Shown here: one piece after another, positions 16,443 through 25,477 of the stretch
Layout: each line of letters opens with the position of its first letter
How positions within the stretch are numbered: position 1 is the stretch's first letter
Source of the DNA: DATEJJ01 sp039649115
GTDB lineage: Bacteria; Actinomycetota; Actinomycetes; Mycobacteriales; Micromonosporaceae
DNA length: 64,000 nucleotides
Direction: 5' to 3'
NCBI GenBank assembly: GCA_039649115.1
Contig: JBBWZQ010000282.1
Coordinates: forward strand, 15,780 to 79,779
Program-made: the position numbers and the translations under genes
The notes under the pieces: generated by a model
Seen by the model: the letters and a program-made list of their open reading frames with translations, nothing else
Told to the model about the DNA's origin: nothing
The model's database searches: none

Positions 16443-17786
16443 GTGATCGTCAACGAGCCGTCCGGCCATCTGGTTGTCATCGACTCCAGCGCCTACGGGC
16501 TGGAGTTCCTCGCCGCGGCCAAGCAGGTGGCCAGCCGGGTGACGTTCGTGAGCTCGGAGCTGCGCCGCGCCATGTACGCCCGGCATCCCCGGTTCGACGA
16601 GCTGGTCGGCGCGGTCGACGAGCTCATCCGGATCCCGGATCCCACCGACTCCGAGGCGCTGACGGAGTTGCTCGGCGAGATCCACGCGCGCCACCCGGTC
16701 TCGGGTGCCGTGTCGGTGCTCGATGTCGTCGTGCCGGCGCTCGCCGACGCCGCCGAGCGGCTGGGCATCCGGTACAGCAACGCCACCGCCGTGCGGACCA
16801 CACGGCAGAAGGACCGGTGCCGCGAGGCGCTGGACCGGGCCGGCGTGGCCTCGGCCCGGTTCCGGCGGGTGGCCGACCCGACCGAACTGGCCGCCGCCGC
16901 CGAGGCCGTCGGCTTCCCGCTGGTGCTCAAGCCGAGTTCGGGCTCGGCGAGCCTGTTCGCCAGCGTCGCCGGGGACATGTCCGAGCTGACCCTGGCCTGG
17001 GACCGGTTCGTCGCGGGCAGCGCGGCGCTGCACCCCCGGCTGCGCGCGGCGTACGGCACGGCGGCGCTGATCGAGCAGTACCTGGGCGGGTCGCTGCTGA
17101 GCTACGAGCTGCTGGTCCGCGACGGCCGGGCGTACCCGGTCAGCGTCAACGAGCGGATGCGGTACGCGCCCGACGAGACGCTCGAACTGGGCACGGTGGT
17201 GCCCGCCGACCTGCCCCCGGAAACGGTCCGGTCGGTGCAGGAGTACGGGCAGCAGGTGATCGATGCCCTGGGGCTGGACTTCGGCCTGTGCCACATGGAA
17301 ATCATCCTCACCCCGGACGGGCCCCGCCTGCTCGAAGTCAACCCCCGGCTGGCCGGCGGCATCGAGGCGCTGACCCTGCCGCTGGCGTGGGGCTTCGACT
17401 CGTTCCACCAGATGGCTCTGCTCCACCTCGGTCACGAACCGCGGCCCTGGCGCGGTACGCCGGACGGTGTGGTCATGACGCACGCCGTGTGCAGCGTGGC
17501 CGACGGCACCGTGGCGGCGGACTTCGACCCCGGGCGCGCCCGGGCCGACCTCGGCGACCTGGTGCACGTCCTCGACGTGCGGGTCCGGCCGGGCGAGCCG
17601 GTGCCCGGCCTGCGCACCGAGCACGGCTGGCTGGGCTGGGTGATCGTGCACGGCGCGAGTGCCGCGGCGGTGGCCGCCTCGGTCGGGCAGGCGCTGCGGA
17701 TCCTCGGGAAGCACCTCGGTCTCACGCTCGTCGACGGGACCGACCCGGCCCAGCGCGCCCCGCTGACCACGGACTGGGAGCAATGA
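16443..17786 (+). CDS. ATP-grasp carboxylate-amine ligase
   Basis: 447 residues from the GTG at 16443, with GGGGAGG seven bases upstream. The ATP-grasp core is clear: Lys163 in VLKPSSGSAS, a hinge around LIEQYLGG, Glu286 in HMEI and Glu298/Asn300/Arg302 in EVNPRLAGG for Mg-ATP. The N-terminal 100 residues are a Rossmann-like preATP-grasp domain. Such enzymes activate a carboxylate as acyl phosphate and join it to an amine, as in dipeptide (BacD-type) and pseudopeptide ligases. As head of a nine-gene operon under the GntR operator it is a candidate peptide-bond-forming enzyme of the locus. Confidence 0.85.
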   Translation: MIVNEPSGHLVVIDSSAYGLEFLAAAKQVASRVTFVSSELRRAMYARHPRFDELVGAVDELIRIPDPTDSEALTELLGEIHARHPVSGAVSVLDVVVPALADAAERLGIRYSNATAVRTTRQKDRCREALDRAGVASARFRRVADPTELAAAAEAVGFPLVLKPSSGSASLFASVAGDMSELTLAWDRFVAGSAALHPRLRAAYGTAALIEQYLGGSLLSYELLVRDGRAYPVSVNERMRYAPDETLELGTVVPADLPPETVRSVQEYGQQVIDALGLDFGLCHMEIILTPDGPRLLEVNPRLAGGIEALTLPLAWGFDSFHQMALLHLGHEPRPWRGTPDGVVMTHAVCSVADGTVAADFDPGRARADLGDLVHVLDVRVRPGEPVPGLRTEHGWLGWVIVHGASAAAVAASVGQALRILGKHLGLTLVDGTDPAQRAPLTTDWEQ

Positions 17787-17862
17787 GCGAGCGTCAGCGG
17801 GCGATTCGGGGGGCAGGGATTGCCGGGACCGGATCCGCGCCGGGCGAGGATCCGGTGCCGGC

Positions 17863-19113
17863 ATGAGTCCTCGGCCCTCCTGGCTCGCCGAACTGGTACC
17901 GGCACGGGGACCCGCGCGCAGGCTCGCCGGGCTCACCGTGGTCCAGGCGGTCGGCGCGAGCCTGTTCCTCACCTCGGCCGCCATCTTCCTCACCCGGACC
18001 ATCGGCCTGTCGGCCACCCAGGTGGGTACCGGGCTGTCCGTCGCCGGCCTGTGCGGCTTCCTCGCCACGGTGCCGGTCGGCCGGCTCGCCGACCGGATCG
18101 GCGCGCGTACCGTCCTGGCCGCCGTCTTCGCCGTGCTGTCCCTGCTCTTCGTCTCGTATTCCCTGGTCGGCGACTTCCCGTCGTTTGTCGTCGTGGCCAG
18201 CCTGATCGCGATCGGCGAGTCGGCGCTGACCCCCCTGAAGGCCGCGCTCCTGTACGCCACCGTGCCGCCGGACCAGGCGGTCCGGGCGCGGGCACAGATG
18301 CGCAGCGCGTACAACCTGGGCTTGACGCTCGGCGCGGCGCTCGCCAGCGTGGCGCTCACCGTCGGCACCCGTACCGCTTTCGCTGTCGTGGTCTGCTCGA
18401 CCGCGACCGCGCTGGCGGTGTGCGCGGTGCTGACCGCCCGGATCCGGTCCGGTGCGGCACGCACCGGGACAGCTCGGCAGCGGCCCGGACGCACCGCGTT
18501 GCGGGATGCCCGCTTCCTCGCGCTCACCCTGCTCAACGGATTGCTGGAGGTCAACCACGTCATCCTCACCGTGGGCATCCCGCTGTGGCTGGTGACCCAC
18601 ACCGGAGCACCGCGCGGGGTGGCCGCGGTCGCCATGATGGTGAACACCGTCATGGTCGTGGCGCTGCAGGTCCGGCTGAGCCGGGGTGCCCACGGGATAC
18701 CGCGGTCGGCCCGGCTGCTGCGGCGGTCCGGTGTGCTGCTCGCCGTGGCGTGCCTCCCGCTGGCGGCCAGCCAGCACCAGGGCCCCGGGGTGGCCACCGC
18801 ACTGCTGCTCGCCGCCACAGTCGTGCTCACGGTGGCGGAGCTGCTGCAGAACGGCGGCGCCTGGACGCTCTCCTTCGAGCTGGCCGCACCGCAGCGGCAG
18901 GGCGAGTACCAGGCGGTCTTCGGGCTGGGCCGCGGCGTCCAGCAGTTCTTCGGGCCGGCCGTCGTCACCTGGCTGGCGATCGCGCTCGGCGCCGCCGGCT
19001 GGCTGGTCATCGGCGCCTTCCTGCTGGTCGCCGGGGCGCTGGTGGTTCCCGTCGTCCGGGGCGCCAGCCAGGCCCGCGTCGCGGTCCCCGCCAAGGTCGC
19101 GGTGCCCCGGTGA
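17863..19113 (+). CDS. MFS transporter, 12-segment type
   Basis: 416 residues. The protein has about 12 hydrophobic segments and the MFS motif A region GRLADRIGARTVL after the second segment. The layout with FLARTIG-like gating segments and no periplasmic loop resembles drug or small-molecule exporters of the DHA1 type. It starts 76 bases after the ATP-grasp gene. A likely role is export of the locus product, an inference from context. Confidence 0.85.
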   Translation: MSPRPSWLAELVPARGPARRLAGLTVVQAVGASLFLTSAAIFLTRTIGLSATQVGTGLSVAGLCGFLATVPVGRLADRIGARTVLAAVFAVLSLLFVSYSLVGDFPSFVVVASLIAIGESALTPLKAALLYATVPPDQAVRARAQMRSAYNLGLTLGAALASVALTVGTRTAFAVVVCSTATALAVCAVLTARIRSGAARTGTARQRPGRTALRDARFLALTLLNGLLEVNHVILTVGIPLWLVTHTGAPRGVAAVAMMVNTVMVVALQVRLSRGAHGIPRSARLLRRSGVLLAVACLPLAASQHQGPGVATALLLAATVVLTVAELLQNGGAWTLSFELAAPQRQGEYQAVFGLGRGVQQFFGPAVVTWLAIALGAAGWLVIGAFLLVAGALVVPVVRGASQARVAVPAKVAVPR

Positions 19114-20339
19114 CCGCTTCCCGCCACGTGGAGTTGAGCCGGGGCCTGCACACCGTCGATCCCGCGGCCTGGACGGAGCTGGACCGCGCCGGGGACGTCG
19201 ACACCGGCAGGGCCTGCCTGCATTTCCGGGAACAGCTCGAACCCGGTCCACCGGTGGTCCTGACGCTCGACGACGCGACCGGCGTGTGTGCGGCGGCCTG
19301 CGGCGTGCTGACCGTGCCCGAGACGGCCCTGACCAGTCACCCGTGGAAGTTGCTGTGCGACGAGCAGATGCTGCGCCTGGCCGGCGACGAGGACGCGGGC
19401 GCGGTGCGCGCCCGGCACGCGGCGCTGGTGTCGGATGCCGGCGGCGGCGGTCCCGGCCACGATCCGGTGGAACTGCTCACCCGGACGCTGGGCACCGTGT
19501 TCGTCGTGCGCGGCCTGGACCGCAGCCAGGTGCTCCTGGCCGGTCACCTGTCGGTCGAGGACCGGCGGCGCGCCGCGGCACTGCTCGTCACGAGCGCCCA
19601 GCGGTACGCCGCCGACGGCCTGGCCGGCGCGATCGCCTTCCCGTTCGTCCTGCCGGCCGACGGGCTGCTCGCCGGTACGCTGGCCGCGGCCGGGTTCCGG
19701 CGCCTGCTCATCACCGCGGTCGCCGGCTTCGACCTCTCGGCGTACGAGTCCCCGGCGGCGTTCCTGGCGAGCCTGCCCCGCTCCGCGCGGTACCGGCACC
19801 GCAAGGAGCCCGCCGAGCTGGCCGGGGCCGGGCTGGCCGTCACCGAGATCCCGCTCGCGGACCACGTCGACCGCGTCGCCGCACTGGAGGCGCAGAACGC
19901 CACCCAGCACGGCGGCCGGGCGGCACCGGAACGGATCGCACGAGCACGCCGGTTCATGGCCGACACGCTCGGCGACGCGGTACGGGTGGCCGCCGCCGCG
20001 CGGGACGGGCAGCTCGTCGCGTGTGGCCTGTACCTGCTGGGCCGCACCCGTTGCCTCTCGCTGGCGTACGGCTGCGACTACACGGTCGCCGACCGCGCCA
20101 CCGCCTACCCGTGCCTGAGCCTCTACCAGCCGGTCGCGCTGGCGCTGCGCCACCGCGTGCCGGAGGTACGGCTGGGGTTCGAGGGCTTCCAGGCCAAGGT
20201 GCTGCGGGGGGCGCGCCTGGTGGACCGCGAGATGTGGCTGTGGACACCGGACCCGCGGCGCCGGGAGCGGCTGGAGCCGCTGCTGCGCTTCATGGACGCG
20301 CGTACCCGCGGGCATCTGTCGCGATATCGACGGGACTGA
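19110..20339 (+). CDS. GNAT/FemAB-like acyltransferase family protein
   Basis: 409 residues, GTG start overlapping the MFS stop as GTGA. The C-terminal half shows the pattern of the peptidoglycan-biosynthesis/recognition (FemAB-like, GNAT-fold) family: FLASLPRSARYRHRKE, a segment with LVACGLYLLGRTRCLSLAYGC, and YPCLSLYQPVALALRHRVPEVRLGFEGFQAK. The family is thought to transfer aminoacyl or acyl groups, some members using aminoacyl-tRNA. In this operon it could add an amino acid or acyl group to the product. Family placement is fairly secure, activity is not. Confidence 0.65.
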   Translation: MTASRHVELSRGLHTVDPAAWTELDRAGDVDTGRACLHFREQLEPGPPVVLTLDDATGVCAAACGVLTVPETALTSHPWKLLCDEQMLRLAGDEDAGAVRARHAALVSDAGGGGPGHDPVELLTRTLGTVFVVRGLDRSQVLLAGHLSVEDRRRAAALLVTSAQRYAADGLAGAIAFPFVLPADGLLAGTLAAAGFRRLLITAVAGFDLSAYESPAAFLASLPRSARYRHRKEPAELAGAGLAVTEIPLADHVDRVAALEAQNATQHGGRAAPERIARARRFMADTLGDAVRVAAAARDGQLVACGLYLLGRTRCLSLAYGCDYTVADRATAYPCLSLYQPVALALRHRVPEVRLGFEGFQAKVLRGARLVDREMWLWTPDPRRRERLEPLLRFMDARTRGHLSRYRRD

Positions 20340-20345
20340 TCCGAC

Positions 20346-21149
20346 ATGAGAGTCGACCTCGCCGCCGCGGTCGCCGTGGTGACCGGTGTGTCCGGCCGGC
20401 TGGGCACCGTGTGGACCCGCGCCCTGCTCGACGCCGGAGCGCGCGTCGTCGGGCTCGACCTGGCCGGCGTGCCGAGCCCGGCGCTCCGCACGGTACTCGC
20501 GGACGGGTCCGGCGACCGGTTCACCATGCTGGCCGCGGACATCACCGACCGCCGGTCGCTGGAGGCCGCGCTGGCCAGGTGCCTGTCCCGGGTGGACACA
20601 CCGACGGTCCTGGTGAACAACGCCGGTATCGATGCGCCGCCGTCCGCCACCACCGCCACGTGGCAGTTCGGCGAGATACCCGGCGAGGTGTCCGCGGCCG
20701 TCCTCGGCGTCAACGCCGGCGGTACGCTGCTCGCCTGCCAGGTCTTCGGCGCCGAGATGGCGCGGCGCGGCCGTGGCTCCATCATCAACATCGGATCGAT
20801 GTACGGCCGGGTGGCACCGGATCCCCGGTACTACGACCACCTCCCGGTGGACCCACCGTTCCTCAAGCCCCCCGCGTACGGGATGTCGAAGGCGGCGCTC
20901 GCCGCGTTGACGCGGTACCTGGCCGCACTGTGGGGACCGGCCGGAGTGCGGGTCAACACCCTGTCCCCCGGTGGCGTGCTGGGTGGGCAGGACGACGAGT
21001 TCCGGGCGAAGTTCACCGCGCGGGTGCCGATGCGCCGGATGGCCGAGGCACCCGACCTGACCGGCCCGCTGCTGTTCCTCGCCTCCGAGATGAGCCGGTA
21101 CGTCACGGGCATCGAGCTCTGCGTGGACGGCGGATACACGTGTTGGTAG
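20346..21149 (+). CDS. SDR-family oxidoreductase
   Basis: 267 residues. Classical SDR motifs: TGVSGRLG for the cofactor loop (variant of TGxxxGxG), ADITDR, NNAGID, the catalytic Ser in INIGSMYG, YGMSK with Tyr and Lys, and the C-terminal GIELCVDGGYT. An acidic residue after the second strand (GLDLAG) suggests NAD(H). It would oxidise a hydroxyl or reduce a ketone. It lies 6 bases after the acyltransferase gene and 19 bases before the transketolase-like gene, next to other sugar-type enzymes. Confidence 0.88.
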   Translation: MRVDLAAAVAVVTGVSGRLGTVWTRALLDAGARVVGLDLAGVPSPALRTVLADGSGDRFTMLAADITDRRSLEAALARCLSRVDTPTVLVNNAGIDAPPSATTATWQFGEIPGEVSAAVLGVNAGGTLLACQVFGAEMARRGRGSIINIGSMYGRVAPDPRYYDHLPVDPPFLKPPAYGMSKAALAALTRYLAALWGPAGVRVNTLSPGGVLGGQDDEFRAKFTARVPMRRMAEAPDLTGPLLFLASEMSRYVTGIELCVDGGYTCW

Positions 21150-21168
21150 TCGAGCGATCGGAGCGGCC

Positions 21169-23124
21169 GTGGCTGAAATCTTGAGCTGGGTTCCCGCCAG
21201 CGAGTTCGGCAGGGTGCTCGCGGGCATCGTCGATCGCCGTGACCGGTGCGCCGCCTTCGCGACGCTGAGCAGGATCAACACCCTGTACATGATCATGCGG
21301 GCCGGCTCCGGCCACATCGGATCCAGCTTCAGCGCCGCCGACATCGTGACCTGGTTGCTGCTCGCCGAGTTGCGGGCTCCGTTCACTCCGGACGGTGACG
21401 TCTACTTCTCGTCGAAGGGCCACGACGCCCCTGGCCTGTACGCCGCACTGATCGGCCTGGGCCGCCTCGACGACGACCTGGTGCACCGGCTGCGCCGGCT
21501 GGACGGGCTGCCCGGGCATCCGGACGTGGGCACGCCGCACACGATGTTCAACACCGGCTCGCTCGGCATGGGCATCTCCAAGGCCAAGGGCGCCATCCTG
21601 GCGGACCGCCTGCTCGGCCGCGCACGGCGGTTCTTCGTGCTGACCGGTGACGGAGAGCTGCAGGAGGGCCAGAACTGGGAGGCGCTGGCCGGCGCGGTGC
21701 ACCACGGCATGGGCGAGCTGACCGTGATCGTCGACCACAACAAGCTCCAGTCCGACACCTGGGTCCGGGACGTCAGCGACCTCGGTGACATCGAGGCGAA
21801 GTTCGGTGCCTTCGGCTGGGGGGTGCTGCGCTGCGACGGGCACGACTTCGACCAGCTGGAGTCCGCGTTGCGGGAGCGCGGGCAACGCCTCGCCGGAAAA
21901 CCGGCGGTGCTCGTCGCGGACACGGTGAAGGGTGCCGGCTGCGCCACGTTCGCGGCCACCAGCATGCCGGACGGCCAGCGCCAGTACCGCTTCCACAGCG
22001 GCGCGCCGGCCATCGAGGACTACCGCGGCGCGCACGGCGAGCTGTGCCAGGCTGCCAACGAACTGCTACGCCGGCACGGCCTGCCCGCGCTCGCCCTGCG
22101 GTCGGCGGATCCGCCGGCCACCACCCCGTCCCGCGCACCGCGGCTGACCGAGGTGTACGGAAGGGAGCTCAGCCAACGCGCGGGCGGCGATCCCCGCATC
22201 GTCGCGCTGGACGCAGACCTGCTGGTGGACACCGGCCTGCTGCCGTTCGCCCAGCGCCATCCGCGGCGGCTGTTCGAGTGCGGCATCGCCGAGCAGGACA
22301 TGGTGTCGATGGCCGGTGGCATGGCCGCGGCCGGGCTGTTGCCTTTCGTGCATTCGTTCTCCTGCTTCCTGCACAGCCGGTCCAATGAGCACATGTACAA
22401 CAACGCCACCGAGCGGCGGCGGATCGTGTATGTCGGTTCCCTGGCCGGCCTGCTGCCCGCCACGCCCGGCCACTCGCACCAGGCCGTCCGCGACGTCAGC
22501 GCGGTGGGCGGGATACCGGGACTCACGGTGCTGGAACCGGCCGGGCCGGCGGAGGTGGTGGCCGCGCTCGACTACTGCCTGGCGACCCCGGACAGCGTGT
22601 ACCTCAGGCTGGCGAGTACCCCCTGCCCGCCGGAGGTCGCCGGGCTGCCCGCGGTGCCGCTCGTCGCCGGTCGCGGCCACGTGCTGCGACCCGGAGACCC
22701 GGTCGTCGCGATCGGGGCCGGGCCGGTGGTGCTCACCCAGCTGCTGCGGGCCGCCGACCGGCTGGCGTCCGCGGGGGTACGGCTGACCGTCGTCGACCTG
22801 CCGTGGCTCAACCGCGTCGACCCCGACTGGCTGTGCCAGCTGGCGACCGGATGCACGGCGCTGTTTGTCGTGGAGAACCACTACACCCACGGTGGCCAGG
22901 CGGACCTGGTGGCCCGCGCGCTGCTGGAGCTGGGGTTGGCCGCACCGCCCCGGTTCCACGGCATCGGCCTGACCGGGATCCCGCGCTGCGGCGCCGACCT
23001 GGAGGTACTGGCCGCGCACGGGCTGGACGCCGCCTCGCTCGCCTCGACCCTACTGGCGCACGTACCGGCAACCGCGGTGGCCGCCACCGGCGGACCAGGC
23101 GTGCCGGACCCGAGGAGGAACTGA
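21169..23124 (+). CDS. Transketolase-like enzyme
   Basis: 651 residues, GTG start, full-length with both halves in one chain. The N-terminal half has SGHIGSSFSAADIV with the conserved His and the ThDP motif GDGELQEGQNWEAL (about 160) through VDHNKLQSD. The C-terminal half has the cofactor Glu in CGIAEQDMVSMAGGMAAAG (about 372). It would move a two-carbon ketol unit between sugar phosphates or aldehydes, or act like a 1-deoxyxylulose-type enzyme on another substrate. Primary-metabolism transketolases are rarely in such operons, so it probably makes a special sugar or polyol precursor. Confidence 0.85.
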   Translation: MAEILSWVPASEFGRVLAGIVDRRDRCAAFATLSRINTLYMIMRAGSGHIGSSFSAADIVTWLLLAELRAPFTPDGDVYFSSKGHDAPGLYAALIGLGRLDDDLVHRLRRLDGLPGHPDVGTPHTMFNTGSLGMGISKAKGAILADRLLGRARRFFVLTGDGELQEGQNWEALAGAVHHGMGELTVIVDHNKLQSDTWVRDVSDLGDIEAKFGAFGWGVLRCDGHDFDQLESALRERGQRLAGKPAVLVADTVKGAGCATFAATSMPDGQRQYRFHSGAPAIEDYRGAHGELCQAANELLRRHGLPALALRSADPPATTPSRAPRLTEVYGRELSQRAGGDPRIVALDADLLVDTGLLPFAQRHPRRLFECGIAEQDMVSMAGGMAAAGLLPFVHSFSCFLHSRSNEHMYNNATERRRIVYVGSLAGLLPATPGHSHQAVRDVSAVGGIPGLTVLEPAGPAEVVAALDYCLATPDSVYLRLASTPCPPEVAGLPAVPLVAGRGHVLRPGDPVVAIGAGPVVLTQLLRAADRLASAGVRLTVVDLPWLNRVDPDWLCQLATGCTALFVVENHYTHGGQADLVARALLELGLAAPPRFHGIGLTGIPRCGADLEVLAAHGLDAASLASTLLAHVPATAVAATGGPGVPDPRRN

Positions 23125-23798
23125 TGCACACCATCTACCGCGAGATGACCCGACCACCGGAGCGGTTGCTCGACGGGTTCCGTGACCTGCTCACCCAGTA
23201 CAGCCCGAGCTGCCTGGTCACCGATGCCCAGTGCCGCACCGGTGCCATCGGCGGCCTGCTGCCGGTCAAGCCGGAGCACCGGGTGGTGGGGCCGGCGCTG
23301 ACCGTCAACCTCGCCATCGACGATCTCGTCGACTGCATGCCGGTGCTGGCCCGGGCACAGCCGGGCGACGTGCTCGTGCTCGCGTGCCACGGGAGCACCC
23401 GTACCGCCATGTGGGGTGGGCTGATGTCCACCCTGTCGCAGAAGGCGGGAGTCGCCGCGGGCATCGTGGACGGCGCGATCCGGGACGTGGACGAGATCCG
23501 GGTGCTGGACTTCCGGGTCTGGTACCGCGGCACCGTGCCGCGCCCGTCGCCGACGGCGGCACACAACCGCACCGAGCCGGTACAGGTCAACGTGCCGATC
23601 ACCATCGACGGTCAGGTGATCGCGCCCGGCGACATCCTGGTCGCCGACGAGAACGGCATCGCCGTGGTACCGGCCGGCTCCGCCGACGAGGTACTCGTGG
23701 GCGCCCGCGCGGTGGTCGACAAGGAGCGGCTCATCCGCGAGAAGATCGAGTCGGGACTGGGCGTCGCGGCGCTCCTGGCCGAATTCGGGCACCTGTGA
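23124..23798 (+). CDS. RraA-family aldolase/lyase-like protein
   Basis: 224 residues. The ATG at 23124 shares one base with the previous stop (TGATG). RraA-fold hallmarks are visible: WGGLMSTLSQKAGVAAGIVDGAIRDVDEI, including the G...RD active-site pattern of 4-hydroxy-4-methyl-2-oxoglutarate/oxaloacetate aldolases, and PGDILVADENGIAVVP. Members either cleave 2-oxo acid aldols with divalent metal or, as RraA, inhibit RNase E. The conserved Arg-Asp pair and the operon context favour a catalytic role on a pyruvate-type aldol. Confidence 0.82.
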   Translation: MHTIYREMTRPPERLLDGFRDLLTQYSPSCLVTDAQCRTGAIGGLLPVKPEHRVVGPALTVNLAIDDLVDCMPVLARAQPGDVLVLACHGSTRTAMWGGLMSTLSQKAGVAAGIVDGAIRDVDEIRVLDFRVWYRGTVPRPSPTAAHNRTEPVQVNVPITIDGQVIAPGDILVADENGIAVVPAGSADEVLVGARAVVDKERLIREKIESGLGVAALLAEFGHL

Positions 23799-24724
23799 AA
23801 GGGGCCGCGACGCGCGTCTACCTCACCGGGGCGGACGGGATGCTGGGCCGGGCACTGACCGCCGCCCTGGCCGCGGACCGGGCCACCGCCGCCTGGCAGG
23901 TGACCGGTGTGTCGGTACAGGATTTCGACATCGCCGACGCCGCCGCCGTACGGTCGTCGATCGCCGGTACCCGGCCGCACATCGTCGTGCACGCCGCCGC
24001 GAACGCGATCGTGGACGAGTGCGAGGCGGATCCGGCGCTCGCCATGCGCGTCAACGTCACCGGGACGCGGCACGTCACCGAGGCGGCGCGCGAGCACGGC
24101 AGCCGGCTCGTGTACCTCTCCAGCGACTACGTCTTCGACGGCGGCCACCCGCCGGCCGGGGGCTACCGGGAGGACGACGTCCCCGGCCCGGTCAACGTCT
24201 ACGGCCTGAGCAAGCTCGCCGGCGAACGCATCGCGGCCACCGCGCCCGACCACCTGGCGATCCGGACGTCGTGGCTGTTCGGCGGGCCGGACGAGCGCAC
24301 CGACAACCTGCTCGCCCTGGTGCGCCGGGCCCGCCGGGGCGAGCCGACCGAGCTGATCGCCGACCAGTACAGCCGCCCGACGTACACGGTGCACCTGGCC
24401 CGGGCCATCGTCCACGTGCTCACCCGGGCGCGGGCCGTCACCGGGCCGCTGCACATCACGAACGCCGGCTCGGCGAGCTGGTACCAGATGGGTCAGATCG
24501 CCCTGGACCGCATGCGGGCCCTGGGCGGCGTCCCGCGGACGAGCCCGTCGCCGATCCCGGTCCGGCTGCGCGACACCGGCTTGCGCGCCGCGCGGCCGCG
24601 CGACTCGTCGCTGAACACCGGCCGGCTGGATGCCCTGGGGATCCGGATGCCGCGGTGGCAGGACGCGGTGCGCGACTGCTGCGCCGCGCTCGCCGGTGAC
24701 CTGAGCCGGGCGGGTCGGTCATGA
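23795..24724 (+). CDS. RmlD-like NAD-dependent sugar reductase (extended SDR)
   Basis: 309 residues, GTG start overlapping the RraA-like stop. It has the cofactor loop TGADGMLGRAL, an HAAANAIVDECEADP segment typical of dTDP-4-dehydrorhamnose reductase, SSDYVFDG, and the catalytic Tyr and Lys in YGLSKLAGE, then TSWLFG and DQYSRPTYT. RmlD reduces a 4-keto nucleotide sugar. No RmlA, RmlB or RmlC gene is in the window, so the substrate may be another keto sugar made by this operon. Confidence 0.85.
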   Translation: MKGAATRVYLTGADGMLGRALTAALAADRATAAWQVTGVSVQDFDIADAAAVRSSIAGTRPHIVVHAAANAIVDECEADPALAMRVNVTGTRHVTEAAREHGSRLVYLSSDYVFDGGHPPAGGYREDDVPGPVNVYGLSKLAGERIAATAPDHLAIRTSWLFGGPDERTDNLLALVRRARRGEPTELIADQYSRPTYTVHLARAIVHVLTRARAVTGPLHITNAGSASWYQMGQIALDRMRALGGVPRTSPSPIPVRLRDTGLRAARPRDSSLNTGRLDALGIRMPRWQDAVRDCCAALAGDLSRAGRS

Positions 24725-25419
24725 TCCGGGCGGCCGGCGGCGGGCGGGCCGCGGCAGCTCCGGCGGCGATCCTGCTGGACTTCGACGGCCTGCTGTGCGA
24801 CACCGAGCGGGCCGCGTTCCGGTCCTGGCAGGAGCTGTACCGGTGGCTGGGGCACGAGTTCCCGCCGCACACCTGGGCCGACATGTGCGGCCGGTCGGCC
24901 GGTGCGGAAACCGGGCTGGCCGACCTGGCCGGGCGGCTGGGCCGTCCGGTACATCCCTGGGAGCACGCCTGGCGCCTGCGCCGCAAGGCGGAACTGGCCG
25001 AGCAGGAGCCGCTGCGGGACGGTGTCGGGGAGTTGCTGCGCGCGGCCGTCGAGCGCGGGACACCCGTGGCGGTGGTGTCGAGCTCGCCGCGCGAGTGGGT
25101 ACACCACCACCTGCGGCGGCTGGGCGTACTCCGCCGGCTCGCCACGGTCGTCACCGGCGAGGACGCGGCACGGCACAAGCCCGCACCCGACCTGTACCTG
25201 GTGGCGGTCGGCCGGCTGGGGGTGGCCGCCACAGCGGCGGTCGCTTTCGAGGACTCCGCGACCGGGGTACGGGCCGCCGTGGCCGCCGGGCTGTGCTGCG
25301 TGGCCGTACCCAGCGCGGTCGGCGACCGGGACGCCCTGTCCGGCGCGCATCTCGTGCTCGACGACCTGACCGGGTTCGACCTCACCCGGGTGCCGGTGCC
25401 GCACGGGGCACTGCGCTGA
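24721..25419 (+). CDS. HAD-superfamily phosphatase/phosphomutase-like hydrolase
   Basis: 232 residues, ATG overlapping the previous stop as ATGA. HAD motifs I-IV: LLDFDGLLCDTE with the nucleophile Asp, SSSP, Lys in RHKPAPDLYL, and FEDSATG. The helical cap between motifs I and II is of the beta-phosphoglucomutase class. It likely removes phosphate from a sugar phosphate or moves it within the molecule, which fits the transketolase and RmlD-like genes before it. Confidence 0.88.
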   Translation: MIRAAGGGRAAAAPAAILLDFDGLLCDTERAAFRSWQELYRWLGHEFPPHTWADMCGRSAGAETGLADLAGRLGRPVHPWEHAWRLRRKAELAEQEPLRDGVGELLRAAVERGTPVAVVSSSPREWVHHHLRRLGVLRRLATVVTGEDAARHKPAPDLYLVAVGRLGVAATAAVAFEDSATGVRAAVAAGLCCVAVPSAVGDRDALSGAHLVLDDLTGFDLTRVPVPHGALR

Positions 25420-25421
25420 TG

Positions 25422-25470
25422 CCCCCGGTGAAGCTGGTCCCCCGGTGAAGCTGATGCCCCCTGTGAACAG
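25422..25470 (+). repeat. Short tandem repeat, 17-bp period, two exact units and one degenerate
   Basis: CCCCCGGTGAAGCTG occurs at 25422-25436 and 25439-25453, followed by a degenerate CCCCCTGTGAACAG at 25457-25470. It fills the gap between the HAD and sulfotransferase genes and supplies several in-frame GTG/ATG codons upstream of the most likely sulfotransferase start. Replication slippage is the simple explanation. Confidence 0.7.
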
Positions 25471-25477
25471 GACGCCC

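Noticed and set aside
16365..21386. A 1,673-codon open frame on the minus strand
   Set aside because: It runs antisense to five well-recognised genes. In very GC-rich DNA stop codons are rare in such frames, and its text is Arg/Ala/Gly-rich with no domain.
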